A stretch of DNA of 64,000 nucleotides from Pikeienuella piscinae (GCF_011044155.1 NZ_CP049056.1:2911001-2975000), one strand, 5' to 3'; positions 21,745-32,607 are shown, counted from the stretch's first letter. The notes: generated from the letters alone by a model not told the origin. Made by a program: numbers and translations.

Positions 21745-22722
21745 ATGAAAGCACTGATCTGCGAAACCTTCGGCCCTTACAACACGCACAAGGTGCGGGA
21801 GGTGGACCCGCCCGAATTGCTGAAGGGGCAGATTCGCGTCTCGATCCGTGCGGCGGGGGTGAATTTTCCGGACATCCTGATCGTCGAAGGGAAGTATCAG
21901 CACAAACCCCCGTTCCCCTTCATCCCAGGCGCGGAATGCGCCGGCGTGGTGAGCGAGATCGGCGAGGGCGTCGAAGGATTCGCGCTCGGCGACCGGGTCT
22001 TCTTCGGGATTCCGAACGGCGCCTTCGCCGAGGAGGCGGTGGTCGACGCGGCGCGGGTCTCTCACCTCCCGGAAACGATGAGTTTCGAGGAGGCGTCGGC
22101 GATCAACCTCGTCTACGGCACATCCTATCACGCGCTCAAGGATCGGGCGGAGCTGAAACCCGGCGAGACGGTTTTCGTTCTCGGCGCGGCGGGGGGTGTC
22201 GGCCTCGCGGCGGTCGAACTGGCGAAAGCGATGGGCGCGACGGTGATCGCCGGGGCGAGCTCGGCCGAGAAGCTTGCGGTCGCGCGGGAGCATGGCGCCG
22301 ATCTCTGCGTCAATTACGCCGAGGAGGACATCAAGGAAAAGGTGCGTGAGCTTTCCGGCGGCGGCGTCGACGTGGTCTATGACCCGGTCGGCGACAAGCT
22401 GGCGGAGCCGTCGTTCCGGGCGCTCGGCTGGGAGGGGCGCTATCTGGTCGTCGGCTTCGCCGGCGGCGAGATTCCGCGCTTGCCGCTCAATCTCGCGCTG
22501 CTGAAATCGGCCGATATCAGGGGCGTCTTCTGGGGCCAGTGGACGGCGCGGAACCCGGAGAAGCACCGCAAGAACACCCAGGAATTCCTGCACCTGTTCA
22601 CCGAGGGCAAGATCCGGCCGCGAATCTCCGCCTCCTACAGGTTGGAGGATTTCGTGAAGGCCTATGACGACATCGCGAACCGGCGGGCGATGGGCAAGGT
22701 CGTCCTCACCATGGGCGACTGA
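21745..22722 (+). CDS. NADPH:quinone oxidoreductase family protein (MDR superfamily)
   Basis: A 325-residue zinc-free medium-chain dehydrogenase. The catalytic GroES-like domain starts MKALICETFGPYNTHKVREV; the NADPH-binding motif is VLGAAGGVGLAAVELAKAMGA near residue 145 and the signature PGAECAGVVSEIG lies near 65. It is typical of the NADPH2:quinone reductase (Nqo/Qor) branch acting on quinones, enones or acyl-CoA. AGGACTCC precedes the start. It converges on a second member of the superfamily, which is not closely similar. Confidence 0.9.
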   Translation: MKALICETFGPYNTHKVREVDPPELLKGQIRVSIRAAGVNFPDILIVEGKYQHKPPFPFIPGAECAGVVSEIGEGVEGFALGDRVFFGIPNGAFAEEAVVDAARVSHLPETMSFEEASAINLVYGTSYHALKDRAELKPGETVFVLGAAGGVGLAAVELAKAMGATVIAGASSAEKLAVAREHGADLCVNYAEEDIKEKVRELSGGGVDVVYDPVGDKLAEPSFRALGWEGRYLVVGFAGGEIPRLPLNLALLKSADIRGVFWGQWTARNPEKHRKNTQEFLHLFTEGKIRPRISASYRLEDFVKAYDDIANRRAMGKVVLTMGD

Positions 22723-22758
22723 AAGGGGCGCCACGTCGGGCCGTGCGCTGTCGGCGCC

Positions 22759-22781
22759 GGCGCCCGGCGGCGACGGGCGCC
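22759..22781. terminator. hairpin between the two convergent quinone oxidoreductase genes
   Basis: GGCGCCCG (22759-22766) and CGGGCGCC (22774-22781) form a perfect 8-bp stem with a 7-base loop in the 63-base gap between convergent stops. No T-tract follows, so it is a weak bidirectional terminator candidate. Confidence 0.4.
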
Positions 22782-22785
22782 CGGT

Positions 22786-23784
22786 TCAGACCGTCAGGAC
22801 GATCTTGCCGATATGGGTCGAGCTTTCCATCAGCCGGTGAGCGTCGGCGGCCTTCTTCAGCGGAAAGCGCGCGGCCATCACCGGTTTCACCCGCCCCGCC
22901 TCGATCAACGGCCAGACCTTTTCGCGGAGGCTGTCGGCGATCTCGGCCTTCTCGGCGATGCTGCGCGGGCGCAAGGTCGAGCCGGTGATGGTGAGGCGTT
23001 TGAGCATGACCTGAACGAAGTTCAGCTTGACCTCCGGCCCCTGCAAAAACGCGATCTGCACGATCCGGCCTTGATCGGCGGCGAGCTTCACATTGCGCGG
23101 AATGTAGTCGCCGCCGACCATGTCGAGGATCAGGTCGACGCCGCGTTTGCCGGTCGCCTCGCGCAGGACCTCGACATAATCCGCCTCGCGGTAGTTCACG
23201 GCGATCTCGGCGCCGAGTTCGCGGCAGATCGCGGTCTTGTCGTCGCCGCCGGCGGTGGTGAAGACGCGGGCGCCAAAGGCGTTCGCGAGCTGGATCGCGG
23301 TGGTGCCGATGCCGGAGGAACCGCCATGAACGAGGAATGTCTCGCCCGCCTTCAGCCGGCCCCGGTCGAAGACATTGGTCCAGACGGTGAAGAAGGTCTC
23401 GGGCAGCGCCGCCGCCTCCTCCATCGAGAGGCCGGCGGGAACGCGCAGCGCGTGATCCTCGTGCGTCGCGGCGTATTCGGCGTAGCCGCCGCCGGCGAGC
23501 AGCGCGCAGACCTTGTCGCCGACGCGCCAGCGGGTGACGGCGGCGCCGATGGCGGCGACCTCGCCCGCAGCCTCCAGCCCCGGCAGGTCGGACGCGCCGG
23601 GCGGCGGTGGATAGGCGCCGGCGCGCTGGAGGCAATCCGGCCGGTTCACGCCGGCGGCTCTGACGCGGATCAGGATCTGGTCGGGGGCTACTGCGGGAAG
23701 CGGCCGGGTGGCGGCGGTCAGGGCTTCCGGCCCGCCCGGTTTCGAGATCTCCACGACGCGCATCGTTTCCGGCAGGTTTGTCAT
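22786..23784 (-). CDS. NAD(P)H quinone oxidoreductase, PIG3/QorB-like
   Basis: A 332-residue zinc-free MDR protein. Features: MRVVEISKPGGPEALTAATRP at the N-terminus, RVRAAGVNRPDCLQRAGAYPPP with the PIG3-type N-R-x-D motif near residue 48, PGLEAAGEVAAIG, and the cofactor site VHGGSSGIGTTAIQLANAFGA near 147. This branch reduces ortho-quinones. The start MTNLPETMRVV is preceded by GGGAAG; the in-frame ATG five codons earlier is less likely. The ATG shares the CATG at 23782-23785 with a possible plus-strand ATG. Confidence 0.9.
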   Translation of the reverse strand: MTNLPETMRVVEISKPGGPEALTAATRPLPAVAPDQILIRVRAAGVNRPDCLQRAGAYPPPPGASDLPGLEAAGEVAAIGAAVTRWRVGDKVCALLAGGGYAEYAATHEDHALRVPAGLSMEEAAALPETFFTVWTNVFDRGRLKAGETFLVHGGSSGIGTTAIQLANAFGARVFTTAGGDDKTAICRELGAEIAVNYREADYVEVLREATGKRGVDLILDMVGGDYIPRNVKLAADQGRIVQIAFLQGPEVKLNFVQVMLKRLTITGSTLRPRSIAEKAEIADSLREKVWPLIEAGRVKPVMAARFPLKKAADAHRLMESSTHIGKIVLTV

Positions 23785-23926
23785 GTCGCTTCCCATCACC
23801 CGTTCGCTGCGAAACTCTTCAGCCTGGACTTATGCCGCCGAAGCTGCGGCGGCGAAACCCGAAACTGGCGGTATCCGGCGTCGCCGCCGCCGGGCGGAGA
23901 GCCGTGGCGACCGGCGTCCGCCCGGG

Positions 23927-24446
23927 TTGATCGCCCAGCGCTGGGTGACGACGACCGCGTTTCATTACGATGTCGGCTTTCCCGGCTCGGGCGACAGGCA
24001 TGTCGCCGGCCAGGGCTATGAATTCGATGGCGCAAGCGTTCCCTTCCCGCTCACGGACTTCGTGCCGCAGACCCATTCGCTGTATCTTGGCGCCGCGGCG
24101 CTGCATCACTGGCTCTATCAGATCGACTATCAGACCGTGGCGCGGGAAAGAGCCGATGCGATATTCCGCGAGGCGATGATCGATGATCGTCCTCGGGCTC
24201 AACTGGATCCGGGCGGGGCTGATGTGGTGGGCGGTGCGGGCCGGCGGCTGGGCGGACTGGTGCAGCCGCCAGCCCGAAACCTTCACCTGGCGTATTCTCC
24301 GGCTGCCGTGGATTCCCCGCGTTTCGCTGATCTGGACAGTCACCGTCATCCGCGGGCTGTGGGGGGCGCTGGTCATCGAACTCTTGTCGCTCAAGACCTA
24401 TCGGGCGGAGGCGGCGCGGATCCGGGCGCTCGACGCGCCGGAGTGA
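23927..24446 (+). pseudogene. DUF1353-like gene broken by a 7-base tandem duplication
   Basis: The first part (to about 24180) encodes WVTTTAFHYDVGFPGSG...YEFDGASVPFPL...ALHHWLYQ...ADAIFREAMI, the conserved core of DUF1353 (a phage-tail or membrane-associated family of unknown role). The reading frame then shifts: GATGATC at 24175-24181 is repeated exactly at 24182-24188. Removing one copy joins AMI directly to VLGLNWIRAGLMWWAVRAGG in the other frame, which is how intact relatives continue, and runs to the stop at 24446. The beginning is unclear; no good start or ribosome site is seen, so the 5' end may be damaged as well. Confidence 0.65.
24175..24188. repeat. exact 7-base tandem duplication causing a frameshift
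   Basis: GATGATCGATGATC, two perfect copies of a 7-base unit inside the DUF1353-like gene. Confidence 0.9.
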
Positions 24447-24524
24447 CGCCGGGCGAGGCTTCCGGGCTTGCGCCGGGCCGCGCCGCGCGTCAGGTTCTCG
24501 CCGGCAACCCCGAGGGAGGACGAA

Positions 24525-25265
24525 ATGGCGAGGACGGCTCTGATCACCGGCGCGGGCAGCGGCATTGGCCGCGCGAGCGCGCGGAAACTGGCGCAAAGCG
24601 GCTGGCGCGTTGCGCTGGTCGGGCGGCGGCGCGCGGCGCTGGAGGAGGCGGCGAAGGAGATCGGCGACGCCGCGCTCGTCCTTCCAGCCGATATCGCGAA
24701 ACCGGATGAAGTCGAGGCGATCTTCATCGAGGCGGCGAAGGCGTTCGGCCGACTCGACCTCCTCTTCAACAACGCCGGGCGCGGCGCGCCCGTCGCCGAT
24801 ATCGACGATATGACGCTCGAGGACTGGTATGGCGTCGTCGACGCCAATCTCCATGGCTCCATGCTCTGTGCGCGGGCCGCGTTCGCGCTGATGAAGCGGC
24901 AGGACCCGAAGGGCGGACGGATCATCAACAACGGCTCGATCAGCGCCCATGCGCCCCGGCCCGGCTCCGTCGCCTATACGGTGACGAAACACGCGATCAC
25001 CGGGCTGACGCGGACACTTTCGCTCGATGGGCGCAAGCATGACATAGCCTGCGGCCAGATCGACATCGGCAACGCGCTGACCGAAATGGCGGCGCGGATG
25101 GTCGACGGCGTGCCGCAGGCCGACGGGACGATCAAGGCCGAGGCGGTGATGGACCCCGAGCATGTCGCGGACGCGGTCGTCCAGATGGCGGAGTTCCCGC
25201 TGGAGACGAACGTCCAGTTCATGACCATCATGGCGACGAAGATGCCCTTCGTCGGGCGCGGCTGA
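24525..25265 (+). CDS. SDR family oxidoreductase
   Basis: A 246-residue short-chain dehydrogenase: cofactor motif [13 protein letters not shown] near the N-terminus with VGRRR after strand 2 (NADP preference), NNAGRGAP near residue 83, catalytic Ser in [11 protein letters not shown] and Tyr/Lys in [10 protein letters not shown] near 152. The start MARTALITG follows GAGGGAGGA. It lies between two damaged genes but is itself intact. Substrate unknown. Confidence 0.92.
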   Translation: MARTALITGAGSGIGRASARKLAQSGWRVALVGRRRAALEEAAKEIGDAALVLPADIAKPDEVEAIFIEAAKAFGRLDLLFNNAGRGAPVADIDDMTLEDWYGVVDANLHGSMLCARAAFALMKRQDPKGGRIINNGSISAHAPRPGSVAYTVTKHAITGLTRTLSLDGRKHDIACGQIDIGNALTEMAARMVDGVPQADGTIKAEAVMDPEHVADAVVQMAEFPLETNVQFMTIMATKMPFVGRG

Positions 25266-25275
25266 CCGCGAAGCG

Positions 25276-25841
25276 ATGGAGAAGATCGCCGGCGTCGCCG
25301 CGTTGGAGGCGCGTTGGAGGCGCGTTACGGCGCGCCGAGCGAAGCCTCGGTGATCAAGGTCGCGCCGCGCCTCACACCGGTATATCGACGCTGGATCGCG
25401 GCGAGCCGGTTCTGCATCCTGACCACCGTCGGGCCCGAGGGGGGTCGCCATTCTCGACGACCGGCGGCTGGCGCTGCCGGACTGGCGTGGCAATCAGCGG
25501 CTCGACAGCCTGCGCAACGTTGTGCGCGATGGACGCGCGGCGCTGATATTCTTCGTTCCCGGCTCGAGCAACGTCATCCGCGTGAACGGAACCGCCTGGC
25601 TGACGGCGGACGCGGGCTTGCGCGCGCGTTTCGCGCGCAAGACCTTGCGCCCCGCCACGGTGGTCGTGTTCGATATCGCCGAGGTCTATTCGCAATGCGC
25701 GCCCGGCTCTGGACCTCGGGCGATGAAAGCGCCGATCTGCCGAGCGTCGGCGACATGCTGGCGGAGATCACGGCGGGGCGGATCGCCGCCGCGGCCTATG
25801 ATTCAGACTGGCCCGGACGCGCGGCGAAAACCATGTGGTGA
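25276..25841 (+). pseudogene. pyridoxamine 5'-phosphate oxidase-like flavin-binding gene, multiply frameshifted
   Basis: The pieces, in changing frames, spell a member of the PNPOx-like split-barrel family: MEKIAGVAALEARYGAPSEA, then PVYRRWIAASRFCILTTVGPEG, then DRRLALPDWRGNQRLDSL and NVIRVNGTAWLTADAGLR, and finally RARLWTSGDESADLPSVGDM to AAKTMW at the stop. Three lesions are visible: an exact 11-base tandem duplication at 25302-25323, an apparent deletion near 25440-25447 that removes about a dozen residues expected after VGPEG, and a frame change near 25695-25705. The gene cannot make a full protein. Confidence 0.75.
25302..25323. repeat. exact 11-base tandem duplication in the flavin-binding pseudogene
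   Basis: Two perfect adjacent copies of GTTGGAGGCGC. Deleting one copy restores the reading frame ALEARYGAPSEASVIKV expected for the family. Confidence 0.9.
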
Positions 25842-25899
25842 CCACAGCCCGCAGGCGGCTGAGGGTCGGCGGAGGGCGTGGCGCGCCGCGAGGAGCGCC

Positions 25900-26150
25900 G
25901 AAAATCGGAACACCGGACAGGCTGAAGAATGTAAGAAAAAGGCCCAGACGCGCCAGCAGCGAGAGAAGGCCGGGAAGGAGCGTGAGGACCGCGTCGCGAG
26001 GCAGAAGGGGCGGGGCGCCCGCGATCAACTACGGAGGCCAGCAGGTCGTCTCCAATGACGGCGACCAGGTGGTGACGCGCGGGTCGCGGGGGAATTACAA
26101 TTTCTATCGAGATGACGATGCGTTGATCCGCCGGCCGGGACGGCGCCGAG
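25900..26150 (+). pseudogene. possible degraded remnant of an OmpA-type surface protein gene
   Basis: In one frame there is a Lys/Arg/Gln-rich helical stretch (KKKAQTRQQREKAGKERED), and in the next frame INYGGQQVVSNDGDQVVTRG followed by YNFYRDDDALIRRPG. The second piece resembles the GxxVVxxxGDRVVV...DDDALIRRPG repeat region before the OmpA domain in Rhodobacteraceae outer-membrane proteins. No OmpA domain, start or continuation is seen. The remaining bases from 25842 to 26393 hold no other recognisable gene. Confidence 0.3.
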
Positions 26151-26362
26151 CGGCTTCAGGCTTCGCGGCCCGGGGTGGGCGGGTTCCCCCGCGCGCGACG
26201 GATTGGACAGGCTCGAAGCCCCCGCCATCACCGACTACGCAGATGATCTTGGTGCGGTGGATTCCGGTTTTGAAGTTGTCATGCGCCTGCATCCGCGCGG
26301 GAAATCACCGCGCCATCGCGCGGGGATTCTGTGAATAGTATGGCTTTTCAATTGGATAACCT

Positions 26363-26382
26363 CCTTATCGCACGCGATAAGG
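26363..26382. terminator. hairpin downstream of rlmN
   Basis: CCTTATCG and CGATAAGG form a perfect 8-bp stem with a 4-base loop, 12 bases past the rlmN stop on the minus strand. There is no T-tract, so termination is only suggested. Confidence 0.35.
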
Positions 26383-26393
26383 GGCGCCGCCGT

Positions 26394-27590
<1,197 letters not shown>

Positions 27591-27671
27591 CGTATCGATC
27601 CTCGAACGGCGAAAGCCCGCCACAGGCGGGCCGGGCGCTCCGTGCGCCCTCTTCACATAGTGGACGCGCGC

Positions 27672-28244
27672 CTATTTGCAGAGCGCGCGCGCTTCGTCCA
27701 GCGCAGCGGTGAAACCGCTGAGCGAAAACCGGTCGATCGTCGTGGTGCCGCGGGTTGAAACACCGGTGACCTCGGCGGTCACGCCGCGTTTCATCGCCGC
27801 GACCAGTTTCGCGTCGCTCTCGGGGCTGTCGGCCCAGGCGCCCTCGCCCTCGGTGAACATCTCGAAGGCGTCGGAACCGATCTTCAGCTTCACCGAACTG
27901 CCGCTGCGGTACGGGTATCCGGCGATCATCGAAACCTCGTTCAGAACCTGCGCGCCGGGGCGAATCGCGACCATCAGAAAGATGTCGCCCCGGTTGACTG
28001 AAACCGGCTTGCCGCCCCTAAGCGCCCGTGAGGATACGGGCTGCGAGACGATCCAGCATTGCCGGTCGGCGGCCGCACCCTGTTTGAATATGCTCCAGTC
28101 ACGTTTGGCGCCGATGCTCTCGTTGGTCGCCTGCGCGTAGCTCGCGCCGGGCGTCAGAACCACCAACCCAAGTAGAACGGCTGCGAAAATCCCCATCACC
28201 GCGCAAGTCGCCCGTGCGCGGATCGTCCCCGAAACTGTCTCCAT
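27672..28244 (-). CDS. invasion associated locus B (IalB) family protein
   Basis: A 190-residue exported protein: signal peptide ending ...LTPGASYAQA, then RDWSIFKQG...RQCWIVSQP and a conserved C-terminal SGFTAALDEARALC, matching the IalB family found across alphaproteobacteria. Named from Bartonella, but in free-living Rhodobacterales the role is unknown and pathogenicity is not implied. GGAGAG lies just before the ATG. Divergent from the asparaginase gene with 263 bases between. Confidence 0.85.
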   Translation of the reverse strand: METVSGTIRARATCAVMGIFAAVLLGLVVLTPGASYAQATNESIGAKRDWSIFKQGAAADRQCWIVSQPVSSRALRGGKPVSVNRGDIFLMVAIRPGAQVLNEVSMIAGYPYRSGSSVKLKIGSDAFEMFTEGEGAWADSPESDAKLVAAMKRGVTAEVTGVSTRGTTTIDRFSLSGFTAALDEARALCK

Positions 28245-28507
28245 AGTCGCTCTCCGCCTGAATGCTGACCGAGGCCTGCATGCCTCTTTTTTCTGTCCGG
28301 TCGGTGCGGATACTATGACGAAACGCGCGCTCGGCGCCACCCTTGCCGCGCGCTCCCGCGAAACGCCCGGTTGCAGGGCTTCGCGGCTGCGCGCAGGCTG
28401 GGCGCAGAGCCGCGCCGCCGGGGCGATCACGCGCGGTGGACTGGTAATTTCATCCCGCCCGGGCCATCCCGGATGCGTGGCGCATATCGCCGGAGGAGAG
28501 ATCGACT

Positions 28508-29545
28508 ATGCCAGAGGCTGAAACGCGAAATCCCGTCCTCGTCGCCCGCCAGCGCGCTGGGTTCGTCGAGCGCGTCCACCACGGACGGGTCGCGATCGTC
28601 GACGGACGAAGCCCAGAGGGCGCGCTCGCCGCCGCGCTCGGCGATGTCGGATCGGCGTTCCTGCCCCGCTCCTCGTGCAAGATCCTCCAGGCGTTGCCGA
28701 TGGTGGAGAGCGGCGCCGCCGACGCGGCGAAGCTCTCGCCGCGTCATCTCGCGCTTTCGTGCGCTTCGCATCAGGGGTCGGACGCGCACGCCACGTTCGC
28801 CGGCGAATGGCTGCGTGAGATGGGGTTCAGCGAGACTGACCTGATGTGCGGCGCGCAGGAATCCGGCGACGCGGCGACTCGCGAGCGGATGATCCGCGCC
28901 GGCGAGGCCCCGTCGCAGCTTCATAACAACTGCTCGGGCAAGCATTCCGGGTTCCTCTGCCAGGCGAAGCATCTGCGTGCGTCCGCCGAAAACTATGTCT
29001 CACCCGACCATCCGGTGCAGAAGGCCGTCGCCGCGGCGACGGCGGAACTGGCGGGCGAGGAGATCGCCGGCCATGCGATCGACGGCTGCTCGGCGCCGAA
29101 TTTCGCGCTTTCGCTCACAGGTCTCGCGCGTGCGGCGGCGCGGATCGCGGCGGCGGAGACGGCGCTTGCGGGCGTGCGGCTGGACGCGGCCATCCGGCTC
29201 CGCTCGGCGATGGCGGCGCATCCTTTCGAGGTGGCTGGCGAGGGGCGCTGCTGCACCGGATTGATGCGCGCCGGCGAGGGGCGTTTCGCGGTAAAGACCG
29301 GCGCCGAAGGGGCTTTCATCGCGATTCTGCCGGAGATGGGGCTCGGCGTCGCTTTGAAGATCGACGACGGGAACACCCCGGCGGCCGAGTGCGCCATGAC
29401 TGGGATCCTTGTCGCGCTCGGCGCGCTCGACGCGGGTGATGAGCGCATCGCCTGCTGGCTGACGCCGCGGGAGGTCAATCGCCGCGGCCTCGTCTGCGGC
29501 GGCGGCGCCCTGAGCCAGGCGATCACCGGGCTGAGGTTGAGTTAG
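28508..29545 (+). CDS. L-asparaginase, class 3 (rhizobial type II-like)
   Basis: Hydrolyses L-asparagine to aspartate and ammonia. The 345-residue protein belongs to the rhizobial asparaginase family, unrelated to E. coli AnsA/AnsB and related to serine beta-lactamase/glutaminase folds. Diagnostic motifs: RSSCKILQALPM near residue 54 with the Ser-x-x-Lys dyad, ALSCASHQG, LHNNCSGKHSGFL near 138, and DGCSAPNFAL near 193. GGAGGAGAG precedes the start. It converges on the TPP enzyme gene, 6 bases away. Confidence 0.9.
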   Translation: MPEAETRNPVLVARQRAGFVERVHHGRVAIVDGRSPEGALAAALGDVGSAFLPRSSCKILQALPMVESGAADAAKLSPRHLALSCASHQGSDAHATFAGEWLREMGFSETDLMCGAQESGDAATRERMIRAGEAPSQLHNNCSGKHSGFLCQAKHLRASAENYVSPDHPVQKAVAAATAELAGEEIAGHAIDGCSAPNFALSLTGLARAAARIAAAETALAGVRLDAAIRLRSAMAAHPFEVAGEGRCCTGLMRAGEGRFAVKTGAEGAFIAILPEMGLGVALKIDDGNTPAAECAMTGILVALGALDAGDERIACWLTPREVNRRGLVCGGGALSQAITGLRLS

Positions 29546-29551
29546 GCGGGG

Positions 29552-31279
29552 TCAGCCCGGCAGCGTCGCGATCTCAAGGAGGGCGCAGCGGCGCTCCTTG
29601 GTGACGACCGTCAACGCAGCCGCGATCGCCTCGTCGACTTCATCGGCGGTGGTCACGCGGCGCGCCCAAGCGCGGCTTGCTTCGGCAGTCCTGACGAAAT
29701 CGGGCGAGGGTTTCAGCGCCGTCAGCGGCATCCGGTTCGCCCGCGTCGCATGTCCGTCAGGGTAGAGCGACGTCACCGAGGCGCGGACGGCGCCCCATTC
29801 CTCGTTATTCAAGATCACCACCAGCACCGGCAACGCGAGCGCCTCGGCGATCTGGTGGCAGACTGTCGGGTTCGCGAACATGTAGGAGCCGTCACCCATC
29901 GTCGCGACGCAGATCCGGTCCGGCTCCGCCAACTGCGCGCCGAGCGCGGCGGGGAAGCTCCAGCCGAGCCCGCCGGAATGCGGCTCCTGAAACCACGACC
30001 GGTGATCTTGGCGCGAGAGGACGCCGAGCGTGGTGCCAAGTTCCGAGAAGACCGAGGATTTTCGTCCCTCCAGCGCCAGGCCCAGCCTCAGGCTCAACCA
30101 GTCCTTGGTGACGCCCTGGTCGTTTCGCGCCGCCGCGCGGCGGCGCGCGGCGGTGCGCGTCTCATCTGCAGCCGCGGCGATGCGGACGGCGCGCGCGGCG
30201 ATCAGGTCGGCGTCCCTCGGCAGATCCCGCATCGCGTCAACCAGCGCCGGGATGGTTAGCGCGGTCTCCCCGGCGATGGAGAGGTCGGAGCGGAAATTCC
30301 GCACCGGAAAGCGGCTGAACAAAGGGTCCGGTCCGATGTTGATGACTCGCGCCGCCGGGTTGAGCGGATGCGCGTCCGGCATCCAGGGCGCGAGACAGTC
30401 GAGGACGAGGACGACATCGGCCGTCTCCAGCCAGGCTTTCGGATCGGGGCCGACATGGCTGGGATGCTCGGTCGAGATCGCCAGATGGGTCGCCCACCAT
30501 GAGCAGACGGGAAGGCCCCATTCCTCGGCCCAGGCGGCGAATGCGTCAAAACTCACCGCGTCGCCGGCGCCGCGTTGGGCGATGATCAACGGACGCTCGG
30601 CTTCGGCAATCCAGCGCGCGGCGGTCGCGATATCGGCCGCGTTTGGCGCGCCGACGGTCGGGCGCATGCTGGGCGGGGCGTTGAGCGTGGTCGCGTCGAT
30701 CGCCTCGCAGAGCGTCTCTCGCGGCAGCGACAGATAGACCGGCCCCTTTGGCGTTGATTGCGCGATGGCGCTGGCGCGGTCCAGAAGCTCCGCGATCTGC
30801 TCGGGGAACCGCAGCTCGTAATCCCATTTGCTGGCCTCGCGCACCAAGGCGGTCTGGTCGCGCATCTCCTGCCCCCAGCCGATGGGAACGGTGCGGGCGC
30901 CGAAACGGCCCTTTTCGGTCGCTGGGGTGCGGCCCGACATGATGATCATCGGGATATGCTCGCAGGCGGCGTTGATCGCGCCCGCCGCGCCGTTCGCGAG
31001 ACCGACATTGGTGTGGAGGATCACCGCCTGCGGCCGACCCGAGATCAGATAGTAGCCATGCGCCATGCCGAGCGCGGCGTGCTCGTGCGGGATCACCAGC
31101 GAGCGCGGCAGATCGCGCCCTGCGGCGGCGGCCTCGGCCAGCCCTTCTATAATCGGCGGAAAATCCGTGCCGGAATTGGCGAATACGTAGTCGACGCCGA
31201 GCGCCTTCAGCCGCGTGAAGATCGCGCCGCCCGCCGTCGCTTCGGCGCGATGAGGCGCGGTCGTTTGATCGTCGGTCAT
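29552..31279 (-). CDS. thiamine pyrophosphate-requiring enzyme (acetolactate synthase-like)
   Basis: A 575-residue TPP enzyme with the three-domain layout of acetolactate synthase relatives. The catalytic Glu lies in [13 protein letters not shown] near residue 68; the TPP/Mg motif is [20 protein letters not shown] ending VVILNN near 470-500. FAD-binding residues typical of true acetolactate synthase are not obvious, and no small subunit (ilvH) is near, so it may be a decarboxylase or benzoylformate decarboxylase-like enzyme. GGGGAGGA precedes the start [11 protein letters not shown]. Divergent from the formylglycine-generating enzyme. Confidence 0.85.
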   Translation of the reverse strand: MTDDQTTAPHRAEATAGGAIFTRLKALGVDYVFANSGTDFPPIIEGLAEAAAAGRDLPRSLVIPHEHAALGMAHGYYLISGRPQAVILHTNVGLANGAAGAINAACEHIPMIIMSGRTPATEKGRFGARTVPIGWGQEMRDQTALVREASKWDYELRFPEQIAELLDRASAIAQSTPKGPVYLSLPRETLCEAIDATTLNAPPSMRPTVGAPNAADIATAARWIAEAERPLIIAQRGAGDAVSFDAFAAWAEEWGLPVCSWWATHLAISTEHPSHVGPDPKAWLETADVVLVLDCLAPWMPDAHPLNPAARVINIGPDPLFSRFPVRNFRSDLSIAGETALTIPALVDAMRDLPRDADLIAARAVRIAAAADETRTAARRRAAARNDQGVTKDWLSLRLGLALEGRKSSVFSELGTTLGVLSRQDHRSWFQEPHSGGLGWSFPAALGAQLAEPDRICVATMGDGSYMFANPTVCHQIAEALALPVLVVILNNEEWGAVRASVTSLYPDGHATRANRMPLTALKPSPDFVRTAEASRAWARRVTTADEVDEAIAAALTVVTKERRCALLEIATLPG

Positions 31280-31506
31280 CTGATTTTGATCCTCCCCGGC
31301 TCCGGCTGCGCCGCGCGACGGCGATGCTATCGGTCGATCCCGCACCGGTGCAAGGCGCGCGCGTCGGAGCCGCCGCGCCGATGGACGCGAACTCGCCTTT
31401 GTCCCAGGCTCGGCGATATAATGTGTGTGACGACGCGCGTATGGCGTCCGCCTTCCGGGGCCGCTCTCGTTGCGTTCCACCTCTGAAGTCAGCCGGCGAA
31501 GGCGTG

Positions 31507-32481
31507 ATGAAATACGGGTTCTATGCGCTTTTGGCGATGATCGGCCTGATTTCGCCGGGTGTCGCCGACGCCACGGATTCGCCGGAACTTGTCCGACTTG
31601 ACGGCGGCAGTTTCCACATGGGCTCCGAGGCGCATTACCGCGAGGAAGGGCTGATCCGCGAAGTCACGGTCGGCCCGTTCGAAATCGGCCGGACCGAGGT
31701 GACGAACGACCAGTTCGCCGCTTTCGTCGCGGCGACCGGCTATGTGACCACCGCGGAGCGTGCGCTTGATCCGGAGGAGCATCCGAATTGGCCGGAGGAG
31801 CTTCTGAAGCCGGGCTCGATGGTGTTTTCGCCGCCGGATCACGCCGTCGACCTCTCCAACGTCATGGCCTGGTGGAAATATGTCGCTGGGGCGGACTGGC
31901 GCCATCCCGCGGGCCCGGGAAGCGATATCGAAGGCAAGGGCGCATATCCGGTGGTGCAAGTCTCGCCCGAGGACGCAGCCGCCTACGCAGCCTGGGCGGG
32001 TGGGAGACTGCCGACAGAAGCGGAGTGGGAATTCGCCGCGCGCGGCGGTCTCGACGGCGCCGAGTATGTCTGGGGAGAGTCATATAACCCGGTGGAGGGC
32101 TGGAAGGCGAACACCTGGCAGGGCGCCTTTCCGGCGGACGACAAGGCCGATGACGGCCATCACGGGACCGCGCCGGTCGGCTCATACCCGGCGAACGGCT
32201 ACGGACTTTTCGATATGGCCGGCAATGTCTGGGAGCATGTCTCGGACTGGTGGGTTCCCGGTCATCCCGAGCGCGCCGAAACCGACCCGGACGGCCCGCC
32301 GGAATCGCTCGCCGCTCGGTTCTCGCACCCCGAGATCGGTCCGCTGCATGTCGTCAAGGGCGGCTCATGGCTTTGCGCGACATCGTATTGTCTGCGCTAC
32401 CGTCCGGCGGCGCGGCAATCGCAGGAAGGCGGCCTCGGATCCAATCATATCGGTTTCCGGATCGCGCGGGACGTGAAATAG
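31507..32481 (+). CDS. formylglycine-generating enzyme (sulfatase-modifying factor, SUMF1 family), exported
   Basis: A 324-residue protein with a signal peptide ([22 protein letters not shown]) and an FGE-sulfatase domain: [17 protein letters not shown] start, [16 protein letters not shown] near residue 165, [12 protein letters not shown] near 240 and the C-terminal [20 protein letters not shown] near 285. The two Cys in LCATSYC align with the catalytic pair of true FGEs (CxxxxC before RYR), which many non-enzymatic relatives lack. It would convert a sulfatase Cys to formylglycine, using Cu(I) in known cases. No sulfatase is in the window. An in-frame GTG one codon upstream is an alternative start. 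Confidence 0.82.
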   Translation: MKYGFYALLAMIGLISPGVADATDSPELVRLDGGSFHMGSEAHYREEGLIREVTVGPFEIGRTEVTNDQFAAFVAATGYVTTAERALDPEEHPNWPEELLKPGSMVFSPPDHAVDLSNVMAWWKYVAGADWRHPAGPGSDIEGKGAYPVVQVSPEDAAAYAAWAGGRLPTEAEWEFAARGGLDGAEYVWGESYNPVEGWKANTWQGAFPADDKADDGHHGTAPVGSYPANGYGLFDMAGNVWEHVSDWWVPGHPERAETDPDGPPESLAARFSHPEIGPLHVVKGGSWLCATSYCLRYRPAARQSQEGGLGSNHIGFRIARDVK

Positions 32482-32545
32482 CCGCACGGCGTTCGCGGAA
32501 CGGCGCTCCTCTCCCTGCGGATCGCGGCGAATCCGGGCGCGGCTA

Positions 32546-32576
32546 TTGACCTTCCAGTAACTGGAATCGCGATCTT
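32546..32576 (+). promoter_or_regulatory. MerR/CueR-type promoter-operator of the copper ATPase gene
   Basis: TTGACC (-35, 32546-32551) and GATCTT (-10, 32571-32576) are 19 bases apart, the stretched spacing used by MerR-family activators. The spacer opens with the perfect dyad TTCCAGTAACTGGAA (32552-32566), matching the copper-responsive CueR/HmrR operator class. The downstream ATG is at 32608. Confidence 0.75.
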
Positions 32577-32607
32577 GCATCTCCGGCGTCTGAACGGAGA
32601 GCCCAGA

